Assembly: GCA_027257055.1 (NCBI GenBank)
Contig: JAPVLO010000161.1
Span: 6,278,501 to 6,342,500 of the forward strand
DNA from: Cephalopachus bancanus
Lineage: Eukaryota; Chordata; Mammalia; Primates; Tarsiidae
DNA: 64,000 nt
Direction of reading: 5' to 3'
Shown here: one piece after another, positions 22,001-34,000 of the stretch
Layout: each line of letters opens with the position of its first letter
How positions within the stretch are numbered: position 1 is the first letter of the stretch
The notes under the pieces: generated by a model
What the model was told of the DNA's origin: nothing
The model's input: only the letters and a program-made list of their open reading frames with translations
Database searches by the model: none
Made by a program: the position numbers and the translations under genes

Positions 22001-25000
22001 CTTACTTGTATTTTCAGATTTATGGTTGATTTATCTGTTCTATGTGTGATGTGATTGTGTGTGCTTTTGTATTAGGTAGTATTGTTCTTTGATTTCCATG
22101 TTTAGAACTCCTTGAAGTATCAACTGTAGGGCCAGTCTGGTAGTGACAAATTCCCTTTGTGCTTACTTATCTGGGAGAAGACCTTATTTCTTCTCTGTTT
22201 ATGAAGGTTAGTTTGGTGGGATATTTTTGTTGGCATTTCTTTTCTTTAAAATGCTAAAAATGGGCCCCAAATATTTTATGCCTTGTTTCTCTTGAGAGCT
22301 TCACTGTTAATCTGATGGGCTTCCCTTCATAGGTGGTCTGGTCTTTGTCTCTAATTATTTTTAACAGATTTTTTTTTTCATGTTGGCCTTAGTTAATCTG
22401 ATAACTATGTGCCTGAGGAATGATCATCTTGTATAGTACCTCACAGGAGTTCTCTGAATTTTTTGTATCTGCCTGTCGACCTCTCCAGCAAGATTAGGGA
22501 TGTTTTCTTAGTCTATGTGCTCAAATACTTTTTTCCATATTGTTTTCATTCTTTCCTTCTCTCTTAAGTCTGGCAATCAGATGTAGCAAATTTAATATCA
22601 AAATAAATACCTCTTCACAAAATCTCATATTTCTGGAAGGCTTTGTTCATTTTAAAACAATTCTTTTTCTTTCTTTATTTTTCTTTTCTGAGTTAATTCA
22701 AAGGATTAGTGTTCAAGCTCTGAAATTCTTTCATCTTTGTCTACTATGCTGTTAAACTTGCAATTGTATTTTGAAGCTCCTGGAGTGAATTTTTTAATTT
22801 TAGAAGTTCAGTTTGAGTCTTTTAAAGAATTTCCATGTCAGCTTTCACTTCTTGGATTGGGGTCTCTTTGTTTTGGGTTTCCACTTTTTATTAGATCTCA
22901 TTTAATTTTTTTATCATCCATATTCTGAATTTATATCTGTCATTTTGGACATTTCATTCTGGTTAGGATTCATTGCTGGGGAGTTGGTACAATCTTTTTA
23001 GGTATCAACACTCTGGCCTTTGGTACTGCTGGAATTCTTGCAGTGCTACCTTATTATTTGGGGGAAATGACTTTTCTTTTAATCTGCTATCATTGGGATG
23101 AGGCTTTTTAAAGATTTTCTTATTTTCCCCTGTGAGTATGCCTGTGGTGGGTGTTGTATCTGATTGACTGGCTCACTTAGTGCCCTGGCTCTCTGTTCTT
23201 TCCTTGACCCAGAGGCAGCAGGGGTAGAGGCAGAGTGTCAGTTATGGGGAGGGGGAGAACTCAACAGAGACCTCTATGTTTTGCCCTCACAGGAGCACTA
23301 AACCACAGATGCAGTGTTCAAATGGAGATCAGGTGGTTGCAGGGTGCCGGGGTGTCTGTCATAGAAACAGAGAAGCCCTGCCTGGTAGGGACTCATGGGG
23401 GCAGTGGCTTGTGACATCCATTCTGTAGGCACACAGAAGCACCCTTTCTCTTCTCACCCTCCCTGACCTGCAGGTGGCAGGGGCAGAGGCTTTGGTGATG
23501 GTAATGGTGGCTGGGAATTGGACCTTCAGGGAGTACTGAGTTACTGCTGTGGTATCCAGGCACAGGTGGGGTGACTGAGCTCCACTCGGTCAGAAGCCAT
23601 GGAAGCATCTTTCCTGGGAGCATGCAGATAGGTTTGTCTCTCTGCTTTTTCCCTAAACCATGAGTGACAGAGTCCCCATCTAGCCAGGAGACCTGAAGGT
23701 GCCCTGCCTTCCCATTCCCACTTTGGCCCATGTGTGAAAGGGGCAAGGGATGAAGTGGCAGTAACTGGAATGGCTCCAGCAGCAACCTCTGGGAATTGGG
23801 CCCATAGAGAAACAGTGAACTGCTTGTGCAGTATTCAGATAGGGGTGGGCTGACTGAATCCTTCCTTGTCAGAAGGCATGGTGGTGGGTGTTTGTGGTGT
23901 ACATCCTGGGGGTGTGTGAATATACCTCATCTCTCTGCTCCCTCTGTCACCTGTGGGTGGCAGAGGGTCCACCTGGCCAGGAGCCATGAAGTTCATTGCC
24001 TCCCTGTACCCTCTCTGGCCTGCATGTGGCAGGGTGGAGGAAACAATGGCAGGGAGTGCAAAAGGCCCACTGGCAGCCTCTGCTAGCTGGCAACCTCTTG
24101 GAGTTAAGTCTTGGCTGCAGTGTTCAGGTGGCAGCCAGTTGGGTGAGGAGGGGCCTGTCTCTGAAGCAGGCAAGATGCCCTTCGTAGGGAGCAGTGGAGG
24201 GGTGGGGTACCTGTGTGATATCTGTCCTGGGGGTGCTCAAGAGTGTCTTGCCTCCTTCATTGGTTGGGTGGCAGCTGTGGGTGCTGAACCTCTCATGGAG
24301 CAAAAGCCTGATGGGTTTCATGTGGGCTGGAGTGGTGCCTCTCTGTCCAGACTCTGGAGCACTTCCTGCATCTGGATGGAGAAAGGGCTCAAGGGGGCTT
24401 TCCTGTGTCTAGAATTGCAAATGGTCCATGATGGAGGTGTGGACCCACAGCAGTTCTCTCAGTTCCTCACCCCTTCCCTGTATTAGGAATCCTCATTTGG
24501 TTCCATGCTGCGGCTGAGTCTGTAGGCTGCCAGTCTTTCTCTCCTCTACACTCCATGATTCCTGTCTTTTCTCTGATGAACTTGAGCGTGCTCTCCCAGA
24601 CGATCCCCTGAAGAGTAAATATCTATTTCAGACCCTCTCTGTAAGAGAGATGATTACTAGCTTCTAAAAGAAGCTGACTAAAATTCAACCATCTTGAACC
24701 AAAACTCTATATTATTGTTTTTATATCACGGTAAATTGTATTTACTAATATTCTGTTGAGTTTTTGTAGCTATCCACATGACAGAAATTAATATGTACTT
24801 TTCCTTTTCTGGAATGTATTTTGTTAGGTATTTACTTTGATATTAAATCTGGTTTCACAAAATGAGTTTTAAAAATTTCCCTCCACCTCTATTTTTGTGG
24901 AGATTTTATGTAGATATTCTTTAAATGCTTGTTGATAGAATTCAAGAGTGAAACCAGCAGAGCCTGGAGATCTCTTTATGAAAAGACTTTTTATTACAAT

Positions 25001-28000
25001 TTCTTCAATAGACATTTGATTAACCAGATTTTCTGTTTCTCATTGTGTCATTTTTATAACTTGTTTTTTTCCCAAGGAATTTATTTATTTTCAAATTTGT
25101 CAGCAAAAAGTTGTTTCAAATTTGTTGGCAAAAATGTGTTCACAGTATTCTGTTGTTATTCTGATATCTCTATGGTCTGTAAGTGTTATTCTATTTTTCA
25201 TTTCTGATATGAACAATTTGTATTTGGGTTTTTAATTATTCTAATTTGGTGCTCATCAATTTTACCAATGGTTTCAAAGTAGCAAATTTTGACTTATTTG
25301 ATTTTTTTCTAATATGTGTCTATTGCTCCCATCTTTAATCTGCCTTTATCTTAATTTTATAGTTTTTGTTTCTGTGCTGGAATTTTTGCCTTCTCACTTA
25401 TTGCATATGCATACATTCCTTTAGGTTCCTGCACATTTATAATAGCTGCTTTAAAATATCTTAGCAATTTTAACACTTATGTTATCTTGTTAATTATTAT
25501 TGATTATCCTGATACACAGTATCCAGTAATTTTGGAATATAAACTGCATATTTGAATATTATACTATAGTCTTAAAAATTCTGTAATATTCAGAAGGTTG
25601 ACAATTTTTTAAAGCAGGAAATTGACTTGTGTGGATTCAAACTAAAAAACTTTCCCTTTTCCGTGGTAAATCAAATCTCAGTTAAATTTTTTTGCCTTTA
25701 TCTGAGCTGCCTGCAGTTGTTTTCACACATTCTACTTTAGGGTTCAGCCAGAAACTTGCAAGAGTACATATACAGAATTTGAGACTCTTCTTTTTTAAGG
25801 AATTCCACCTTCATTTTCCAGTAGTTTTGAGTTCCCTGAATTTTGTCCATTGGTTTTTCATTTAAAAGAGATTACAAGTTTTTTTTTAATTAAAATGTTT
25901 GATGTCCTGTGTAGCACTGGTTTTCACCTGCACTGAGCCTAAAAGTTTTCAAAAGGAAAACTCATTATGCCATCTCTTTCTCCAAGTGTGGTACCCCTTT
26001 AGTATCTTTCTACTTTTTCACCTTCTCCACCTTTTCAGATCATTTTGTATTTTTCACAGTTTTAATTGTTATATGTGAAAAGGTTGGATTCACTAGATGC
26101 TGACTTTGTGATGCTGGAAGTCAAAGAACTTCGTTGAAAGAATTATTTTGTTTCAGACATGTTTCCATCTATTCTAGAGATTTTACATTTTAGAGTTTTT
26201 ATACCTATTCTGAGATCATTTATCATTTCATCTGTTTTATTTTTTCTTGTAGATTATTGAACATATTTATAATATGTCTGCTAATTCCAGTAATCAGGTT
26301 ACATGTGCCTCTTCCCATTGACTGTGTTATTTCTTGACCATAGGACACTTTTTTTTTTTTTTGCTTCTTCATATTTAGCAATTTGATTATACGCTGAAAT
26401 TGTGCATAACATTTTGTAGAAAGCCTGGATTCTGTTATATTTCTCTAAAGAATGTTGCTTTCTATTTTATCAGGTAGTTAGATAACTGTTAGATTACTAG
26501 ACTTTGTCAAGGTGGCTTTATTTTTGTTATATTCTCTAAGTTGAGCATAACCCTTTGCCTTGAAACATGGTCCTTAATCTTATAACATGATCTTTAAAGG
26601 GTTAAAAAGCACAAAGTGTTTATCAAACTCTTCTAACTTAGGAGAAATTTGAACTCCAAAATCTACCTCCCTAGTTCTCCTGAGGACTACTGCAGAAATA
26701 TTTGCTCAGCACTTTCAGAATAAGTGTTTTCTGAATTGCCACCCAGCTCTTCGTGGTCATCCCTGCACATGCAGAGTTCTAGGCTCAGCAAAGTATTCTA
26801 AAATATTGAGTCTCATCTCACTGTAGTTTGCTTTTCCAGGACTATTATTATTATTATTTCTTCATCTTCTCCTCCTCCTTCCCCTCCCCCTCCCTCTGCT
26901 CCTCCTTCTTCAATATCTTGATGTTTTGGCAGCCCCAGTCTCTGACCTCAGACTCCCCAGCCTAAGATTGTTACTCTGTCACAAAAATCTGTTGCTTTAC
27001 TTCCCAAAATGACATATTTACTGAAAATTGCCTTCAGGAGAATATGTGGATAAATGTGGTTTCACTCATCATACTTTCCCTTATTTCCAGAGTTTTATTT
27101 CCTCATGTTTTTGCCTGATTTTTTTTCCTCTCCAATACTTTCAGACAGTTGTTTATAATTATTATTGTGAGAAGAGGTAGAATGCTAAAAATTACTCTGA
27201 TATTATTAGAAATTAGGAATATATACACAACTGTGTATCTTGCTTTAAAAATATTATTATGAAGCCGGGCTCGGTGGCTCAGCCTGTAATCCTGCGCCTT
27301 TGGGAGGCTGAGAAAGTGGACTGCCTGAGCCCGCGGGTTCGAGACCCGCATGGGCAGCGAGACCTCATCTCTACAATAAATCAAAAAATCAGCTGGGCGT
27401 GGTAGCGCATTCCTGTAATTCCAGCTACTTGGAAGGCTGAGGCGGAAGGATCACGCAGGTCGGGAGCGGCCACTGCACTCCAGTCTGGGTGACAGAGTGA
27501 GACTCCAACTCAAAAAAAAAAAAAAAATTATTTTGTAAATTTACAACTTATTAAGTATTCTCTAGAAATATATTTAATGACTTAAGAATGCCCCAGTGTG
27601 TGAACAAATACACCATGATTTGTTTGGATATTCTCTTATTTCAGAAAGGCAGACATTTGGATGTTAAGTAGAGAGCTACAGTGAACACGTCTACAAAAAA
27701 CTTTTGTGGAATTTTCTAGTTGTTTGAGAGAGATTTACAGGGGTGAAATTAATATATATTTTAAGCCTTCTTTGAATTATTTTCCCACCTTTTACTAATG
27801 ATCAACTGGTAACTTTATGTATAATGTTGATGGATTTCTAGTTTTCTAGAGTTGTGTTTTTAGTAGTAGATTCCTTTAATAATTTGACATAACACAAGTT
27901 CTCAGAGGGTATGTAAAATATTTGAAATAAAATTTGCTTGATTTTTTAGTTTATTATCATGGGGGTACATGTGAGGATTTGTTATATAGGTATACTGCAT

Positions 28001-31000
28001 GAAGATGAGCTTTGGGCTTTTGATGAGCCCACCCTCCCCCGGGAGGTGATCATGGCACTCAGTGGATAGTTTTGTATCACTTATTCTTTCTCCCCTCCCT
28101 CCTTTAGCAGTTCACAGTGTTTGCTGTTCCTATCCTTGTGCCCATGTGTGTCCAGTGTTTACTGCCCATTTATGAGTGAGAACATGTGATATCCAATTTT
28201 TTTGTTTCTGTGATAATTTACTTAGAATGATGGTCTCCAGCTGCATCCATATTGTGGCAAATGTCATAATTTTATTCTTTTTATGAATGCATAGTATTCC
28301 AGGGTGTATATGTACCACATTTAAAAAATCCAGTCCACAGTCAATGGGCATCTGAGTTGGTTCCATGCTTTTACTATTGTGAATGGTGCCACAGTAAGCA
28401 TATGAGTGCAGGTGTCTTTTGGTAGAACAATTTATGCTACTTTGGGTATATACCCAGAAGTGGGATTGTTGGATCTCATGGTAGATCTATTATTAGTTCT
28501 TTGAGGAACCTCCAATCTACTTTCCACAGGGGATGAACTAGCTTACAATCCTAATAAAAGTGTATGAGCATTCCTTTTCTTCTCAGCCTCACCAATATCT
28601 ATTGTTTTTTGACTTTTTAGTTATAGCCATCATGACCAGTGTGAGACAGTATCATCCTGTAGTTTTGATTTGCATTTCTCTTATGATTAGTAATTCTGAG
28701 CATTTTTCATGTTTGTTAGCTGCTTGTATGTCTTTTTTGAGAAATGTGTGTACATGTCCTTTGCCGAATTTTTTAAATGGGGTTATTATTATTTTTTCGA
28801 TGTTGATTCCTTTGAATGCCTTATAGTTTCCAGATATTAGGCTTTAGTCAGATACATAGTTTAAGAATATTATATCCCATTTTATGGGCTGTCTCTTTTC
28901 TCTCTTGGGGGTTTCTTTTACTGTGCAGAAGCTTTTTAGCTTGATAAGGTCCCATCTGTCAATTTTAGTTTTTTCTGCATTTGGTTTTGAGGACTTGGAC
29001 ATGAATTTATTACCTAGGCCAATGTCCAGGAGAGTGTCTACTAGGTTTTCCTCTAAGATTTTTATAGTTTGAAGCTTTACATTTAAGTTCTTCATCTATT
29101 TTGAATTAATTTTTGTGTATGGTGATAAGTACTTGTCCAGTTTCATTTTTATACATATGGCTAGTAAGTTTTCTCAGCACCATTTACTGAATAAGGTGTC
29201 CTTTATCCAGTGTTTTTTTTTTGGCTTTGTCAAAAATGATTAGTTGTATGTCTATGTTTTTATTTCTGGATTTTCTCTCTTGTCCATGGTTCTATGTGTC
29301 TATTTTGGTACCAGTATCATGATGTTTTTGTTACTGTAGCCTTGTAGTAGAGTTTGATGTCTCGGAGTGTGATGCCACCATCTTTGCTTTTTTGCTGATG
29401 CTTGTTTTGATTGTTGGGCTCTTTTTTGCTTCCATATGAATTTAAGCATTGTCTTTTTCTAGGTCTGTGAAAAATGTTGCTGGTAGTTTGTCAGGGATCA
29501 CATTGAATTTGTGGATTGCTTGGGTAGTACAGAAATCTTATAATATTTGTTCTTCCAATACATGAGCATAGAATATCCTTCCATTTTTTTGTATCATCTT
29601 TGATTTCTTTGAGCAATGTTTTGTAGTTCTCATTGTATAAGTTCTTTCATCTCTTTGGTTAGATGAATACTAGAGTATTATATTGTTTATAGCTATTGTG
29701 AATTGGATTGTGTTTTTTATTTCATTCTCAGCCTGCTTTTTGTTGGTGTATAGAAAAGCAGCTGGCATTGGCTTTCTATCCTGAGACTTTACTGAAATTA
29801 TTTATCAGTACTAGGAGTATTTTGGGTGTAATATGTAGGGTTTTCTAGGCATAGAATCATATCATCTTCCTCTTTTCCTATTTAGAAGCCTCTAATTTCT
29901 TTCTCTTGTCTGATTGCTCTGACTAGGACTTTCAATAGGAGTGGGGAGAGTAGATATTCTTGTCTTGTTCCAGTTCTTAGGGGGAATGATTTCAGTTTCT
30001 GCCTGCTAAGTCTGGTGTTGGCTGTGGGTTTGCCATAAATGGGTCTTATTATCTTGAGGAAAGTTCCTTCAGTGCCTAGGTGTTTGAGAATTTTTATGAA
30101 GAAGGGATGTGGTATTTTATCAAATGCCTTTTCTATGACTATTGAGATAATCATGCAGTTCTTGATTTTACATCTGTTTATAAGGTGGATTACATTTATT
30201 GATTTGCATATGCTGAACCAGACTTGTATCCCAGGAATGAAGCCCACCTGGTCATGATGAATAGTTCCTGTAATGTGCTGTTGGATGTGATTTGCTAGTA
30301 TCTTATTGAGAATTTTTGCATCTATGTTCGTCAGAGAAATTGACCTTAGTTTTATTTCTTTGCTGAGTCTTTGCCATTTTGTGGTTTCAGGATGATATTG
30401 GCTGTGTATAAACAGCGAGGGAGGATTTCTTTCTTCTCAGTTGCTTGGATTACTCTCAATAGGATTGGCATCAGATCTTCCTTGTACATCTAATAGAATT
30501 CAGCTGAGAAACCATATGCCCCTTGGGATTTTTTTTTTTTAGTATATTTCTTATTACTGAATTAATTTCTTGGCTTGTTATTCATCTGTCTAGAGTTTCA
30601 ATTTTCTCCTGTTTCAATCTTGAGATGTTGTGTGTTTCCAGGAATTTATTTATTTCCTCTAGATTTTCTAGCCTACACACATACAGATGTTTATTGTAAT
30701 CTCTGATGATCTTTTGTATATCTTTAGGATTGGTTGTAACGTCTTTTTCATTTCTGATTGTGTTTATTTGAATCTTCTTTGTCTTTTTTTGTTTGTTTGT
30801 TGTTAATCTGGTGAGGAGTCCATCAATCTTTTTTATGCTTTTAAAGAACAAGATTTTTGACTTGTTGATCCTTATTTTTGTCTCTATTTTTCTTTAGTTC
30901 TGATCTTGCTTTGATGATTTATTTTCTTCTGCTAGCATTGGGATTGGGTTGCTCTTGTCTTTCTAGTTTCATTAGCTGTGGCATTAGACTGTTTACTTGA

Positions 31001-34000
31001 GATTTCTCTATTTTCTTGATGTGTGCCTGTAATACTATAAACTTCCCTCTCAATGCCAATTTTATTGTATCCCAGAGGTTTTGGTATGTTGTGACTTTAT
31101 TTTCATTTGTTTCTAAAAAGATTTTTTATTTCTGACTTGATTTATGCGTTAACCCAAAAGTCATTCAGGAGCATGCTGTTTAATTTGCATGTTTTTTTTT
31201 AAGTTCCTGTTGGTGATGATATTTATTTTTATTCCACTGCTATTTGAGAAGATGCTTCGTATAAAATCTGTTTAGGCTTGATTTATGGTTGAGTGTGTGT
31301 TCTATCTTAGAGTATGTTCCATGTGTGAAAGAGAAGAATGGATATTCTGTGGTTGTTGGATGGAATGTGCCGGAGTCCAGCTCCAGCAGGTCAGAGTTTC
31401 CTGAAGGAGGCATGGTTTTGGCAGAGGAGATAAAACTTGGACACTGACTCTGCTGCAAGCAGGACAAATGCCGATTTATTGTCTTTTCCAACTCCTTTTA
31501 TACCCTAGATTTTGGCTTGAGCCGAAAACATGTTTTTTGTTTTCAAGGCAATCAGTTTCAATTTAATGGACTGGACAGGCAATGTATCTTTGTGCATCCT
31601 GTCTTGATCTTAAAAGATTATCATCCTAAACATTAACTATAAATCTTATAAACTCTTAACATTTTTTAATGATTACCATTTCTTAATGTCAAAAGACTTA
31701 CTTATTCCTGTAACTATTAGTTCTAAGCACTATAATTATCACATAGATTAACAAGTCACACCTGTGACCTTCACACAGCAATTTGCAACTAGCTGGGGTA
31801 AAATAACATTTTCAAGGTTTCTTAGCCACAAGTTGGCCTGACTAGTTTTCCACCATGTTACACCTAGTATTTACAATCTGCGGCAATTATCCCGTTAGGG
31901 AGACTGGACTTTAATGTTTGTAAAACAAAGGGTCTCCAGGGCTCAAGTCATCTCAGTTACAATCTCTAACCAGAATTACAAACCTCCTTAACAAAGGGAA
32001 GTAAAGGCAAGGGTGCTCTAATATTTATGTGATTGTTAATTTTGTAAGCATAATACACCACATGCAGAAATTAAGAAATTAAGTAAATGTAATTTTTGCA
32101 TTGGCACTTTTCCTAAAAATACAAACTGTAGCTTCTCAAATTTCTCCAATTAGTCGCCAATCAGAAGAAATAAAATCTTACAAGTAATTATCTACCCGCA
32201 CATGATATTTAAAATCTCTATTGATAATTTCCTGGCAAGGCCAGTGAGCTCCCTGACAAACATTAAATTGAGCACTTTCTGATTTTTTTCAGTTTTCCCA
32301 ACTACAATGTTTAATCAAGTGATTGTGTGATCTAATACCATGAGGCCGGAGATGTGGAAACCTTGGGAGGAATTCAAATGAAGGGAAGGGAATTTTTCAT
32401 GAATTCCCCTCTTGCCTTTTTGCAAGGGGTAGTGGAGGTGCGAATGGAATTTTGCTTTCCATCCTCAGACTGTACAGAACTGTTTGGCTGCACTAATAAC
32501 AAAAGTAGAAGAAGCCAGGGTCTCAGCTGCCCAGGTTCGCTTTGCGACCTGGGGTCTTCAGCCCCTTGGACTTTGTCAGCAGGCAGGCCTCCATGGCTGA
32601 CTCCCAACAGGAATGTTCTATAGATTTCTATTAGTTCTAATTGGACAAATGTTCAGTTTAAGTCCTGGATTTCTTTGCTAGTCTTCTGCCTTGATTATCT
32701 TTCTAAAGTTGTTAGTGGGGTGTTGAAGCTCCCACTATTATTGTATTGCTGTCTGTGTTCTCTCTTAGGTTAATTATCAATTGTTTTATAAATCTGGGTG
32801 CTCATATTGGATGTGTTTATATTCAAGATGAATATTTCTTGCTGACAAATTGAGCCCTTTATGATAATATAGTGCCCTTTATAACTTTTACTGGTTTAAA
32901 ATCTGTTTTGTCTGGTATAGGAATAGTGACTCCCTTTTTTGTTTTCTATTTGCATGAAAGATCTTTCTCCATCCCTTTACCTTAAGACTATGGGTGTTAT
33001 TTGCAGTTAGCTAGGTTTCTTGAAGGGAGAGAAGGATGGATCACATTTCTTTATCTGATTTGTCACTCATTTAAGTTAGGTATTGATATGTGAGGGTTTG
33101 TTTCTGTCATATTGTTGTTAAGAAAGTGCTTATTGTTCTAAGTTCTGTCATTGATTTCTATGGTCTGTAATCTAGGTGCTTACACGTGCTTTGTAGTGGG
33201 TGGTACTGTTCATTTGTTTCTGTCTAGAGTTCCCCTAAGTGTTCCTTGTAGGGCTGATCTGGAGGTGGCATAGTCCCTTAGGGATTCCTTATCTGGAAAG
33301 AATCTTGATTCTTCTTCATTTATGAAGCTTACTTTGGTGGGGTAAGAAATTCTTGGCTGGCATTGCTTTTTGTTTTTTTATGAATGTTAAAAATGGGCCC
33401 CCAATCCTTTCTGACTTGAGGGTTTCTTCTGAGAGGGCTGCTGAAATTCTGATCCATATTCCTTGGTAAATGATCTGTTCTTTCTCTTTAACTACCTCTC
33501 AAATGTTTTTCTTTCATGCTGATTTTGACAAGTCTGATGATTATGTGCCTTGGGGGTGGTCATCTTGTATAGTACTTCACAGGAGTTCTCTGAATATCTT
33601 GTGTCTGCTTGGCCACCTCTCTAGCAAAATAGGGGACATTTTCTTGGGTAATATCTTGAAAGGCTTGTTCCAGGTTCTTCTCATTTTCTTCTTTCTCAGC
33701 AATGCTGATCAGCTATAGATTTGGTCTCTACATAATTCCAGACCTCTCAGAGACCTTGCTCATTTTTTCTTATTTTCTCCTTATTATTGTCTAACTGGGT
33801 TAATTCAGTGAATTAATCATCAAGCTCTGAAATTATTTCCTCTGCCTGTTCAATTCTATCATTAAGGCTTGCTATTGTGTTTTAAAATACCAGGAGCAAA
33901 TTCTTCAATTTGGGGTGTTTAGTTTGGTTCTTTCTTAGAATGGTCAGGCCAGCTTTTACTTCATGTACTGTTTTCATGGTCTTTTCGATTTGGGTGTCCC

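Larger units (their letters stand above)
16921..24697 (-). mobile_element. Near full-length L1, antisense, carrying four Alus
   Basis: Reading on the minus strand from 24697: a GC-rich 5' UTR (about 23200-24697) with degenerate tandem units, ORF1 remnants (about 22000-23100), ORF2 from the endonuclease ([20 protein letters not shown] at about 21850) through reverse transcriptase ([19 protein letters not shown] at about 20230), then the 3' UTR and A-rich tail at 16921. Frameshifts and stops make it inactive. Without the Alus it is about 6.6 kb, a full-length size. It sits inside an older L1 of the same orientation. Confidence 0.88.

Noticed and set aside
23393..24173. Minus-strand frames of 112-130 codons
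   Set aside because: They lie in the sense direction of a GC-rich L1 5' UTR, before ORF1, and show no L1 protein similarity.
32354..32623. 89-codon + strand frame inside the solo LTR
   Set aside because: It is antisense within LTR sequence and shows no recognisable domain.
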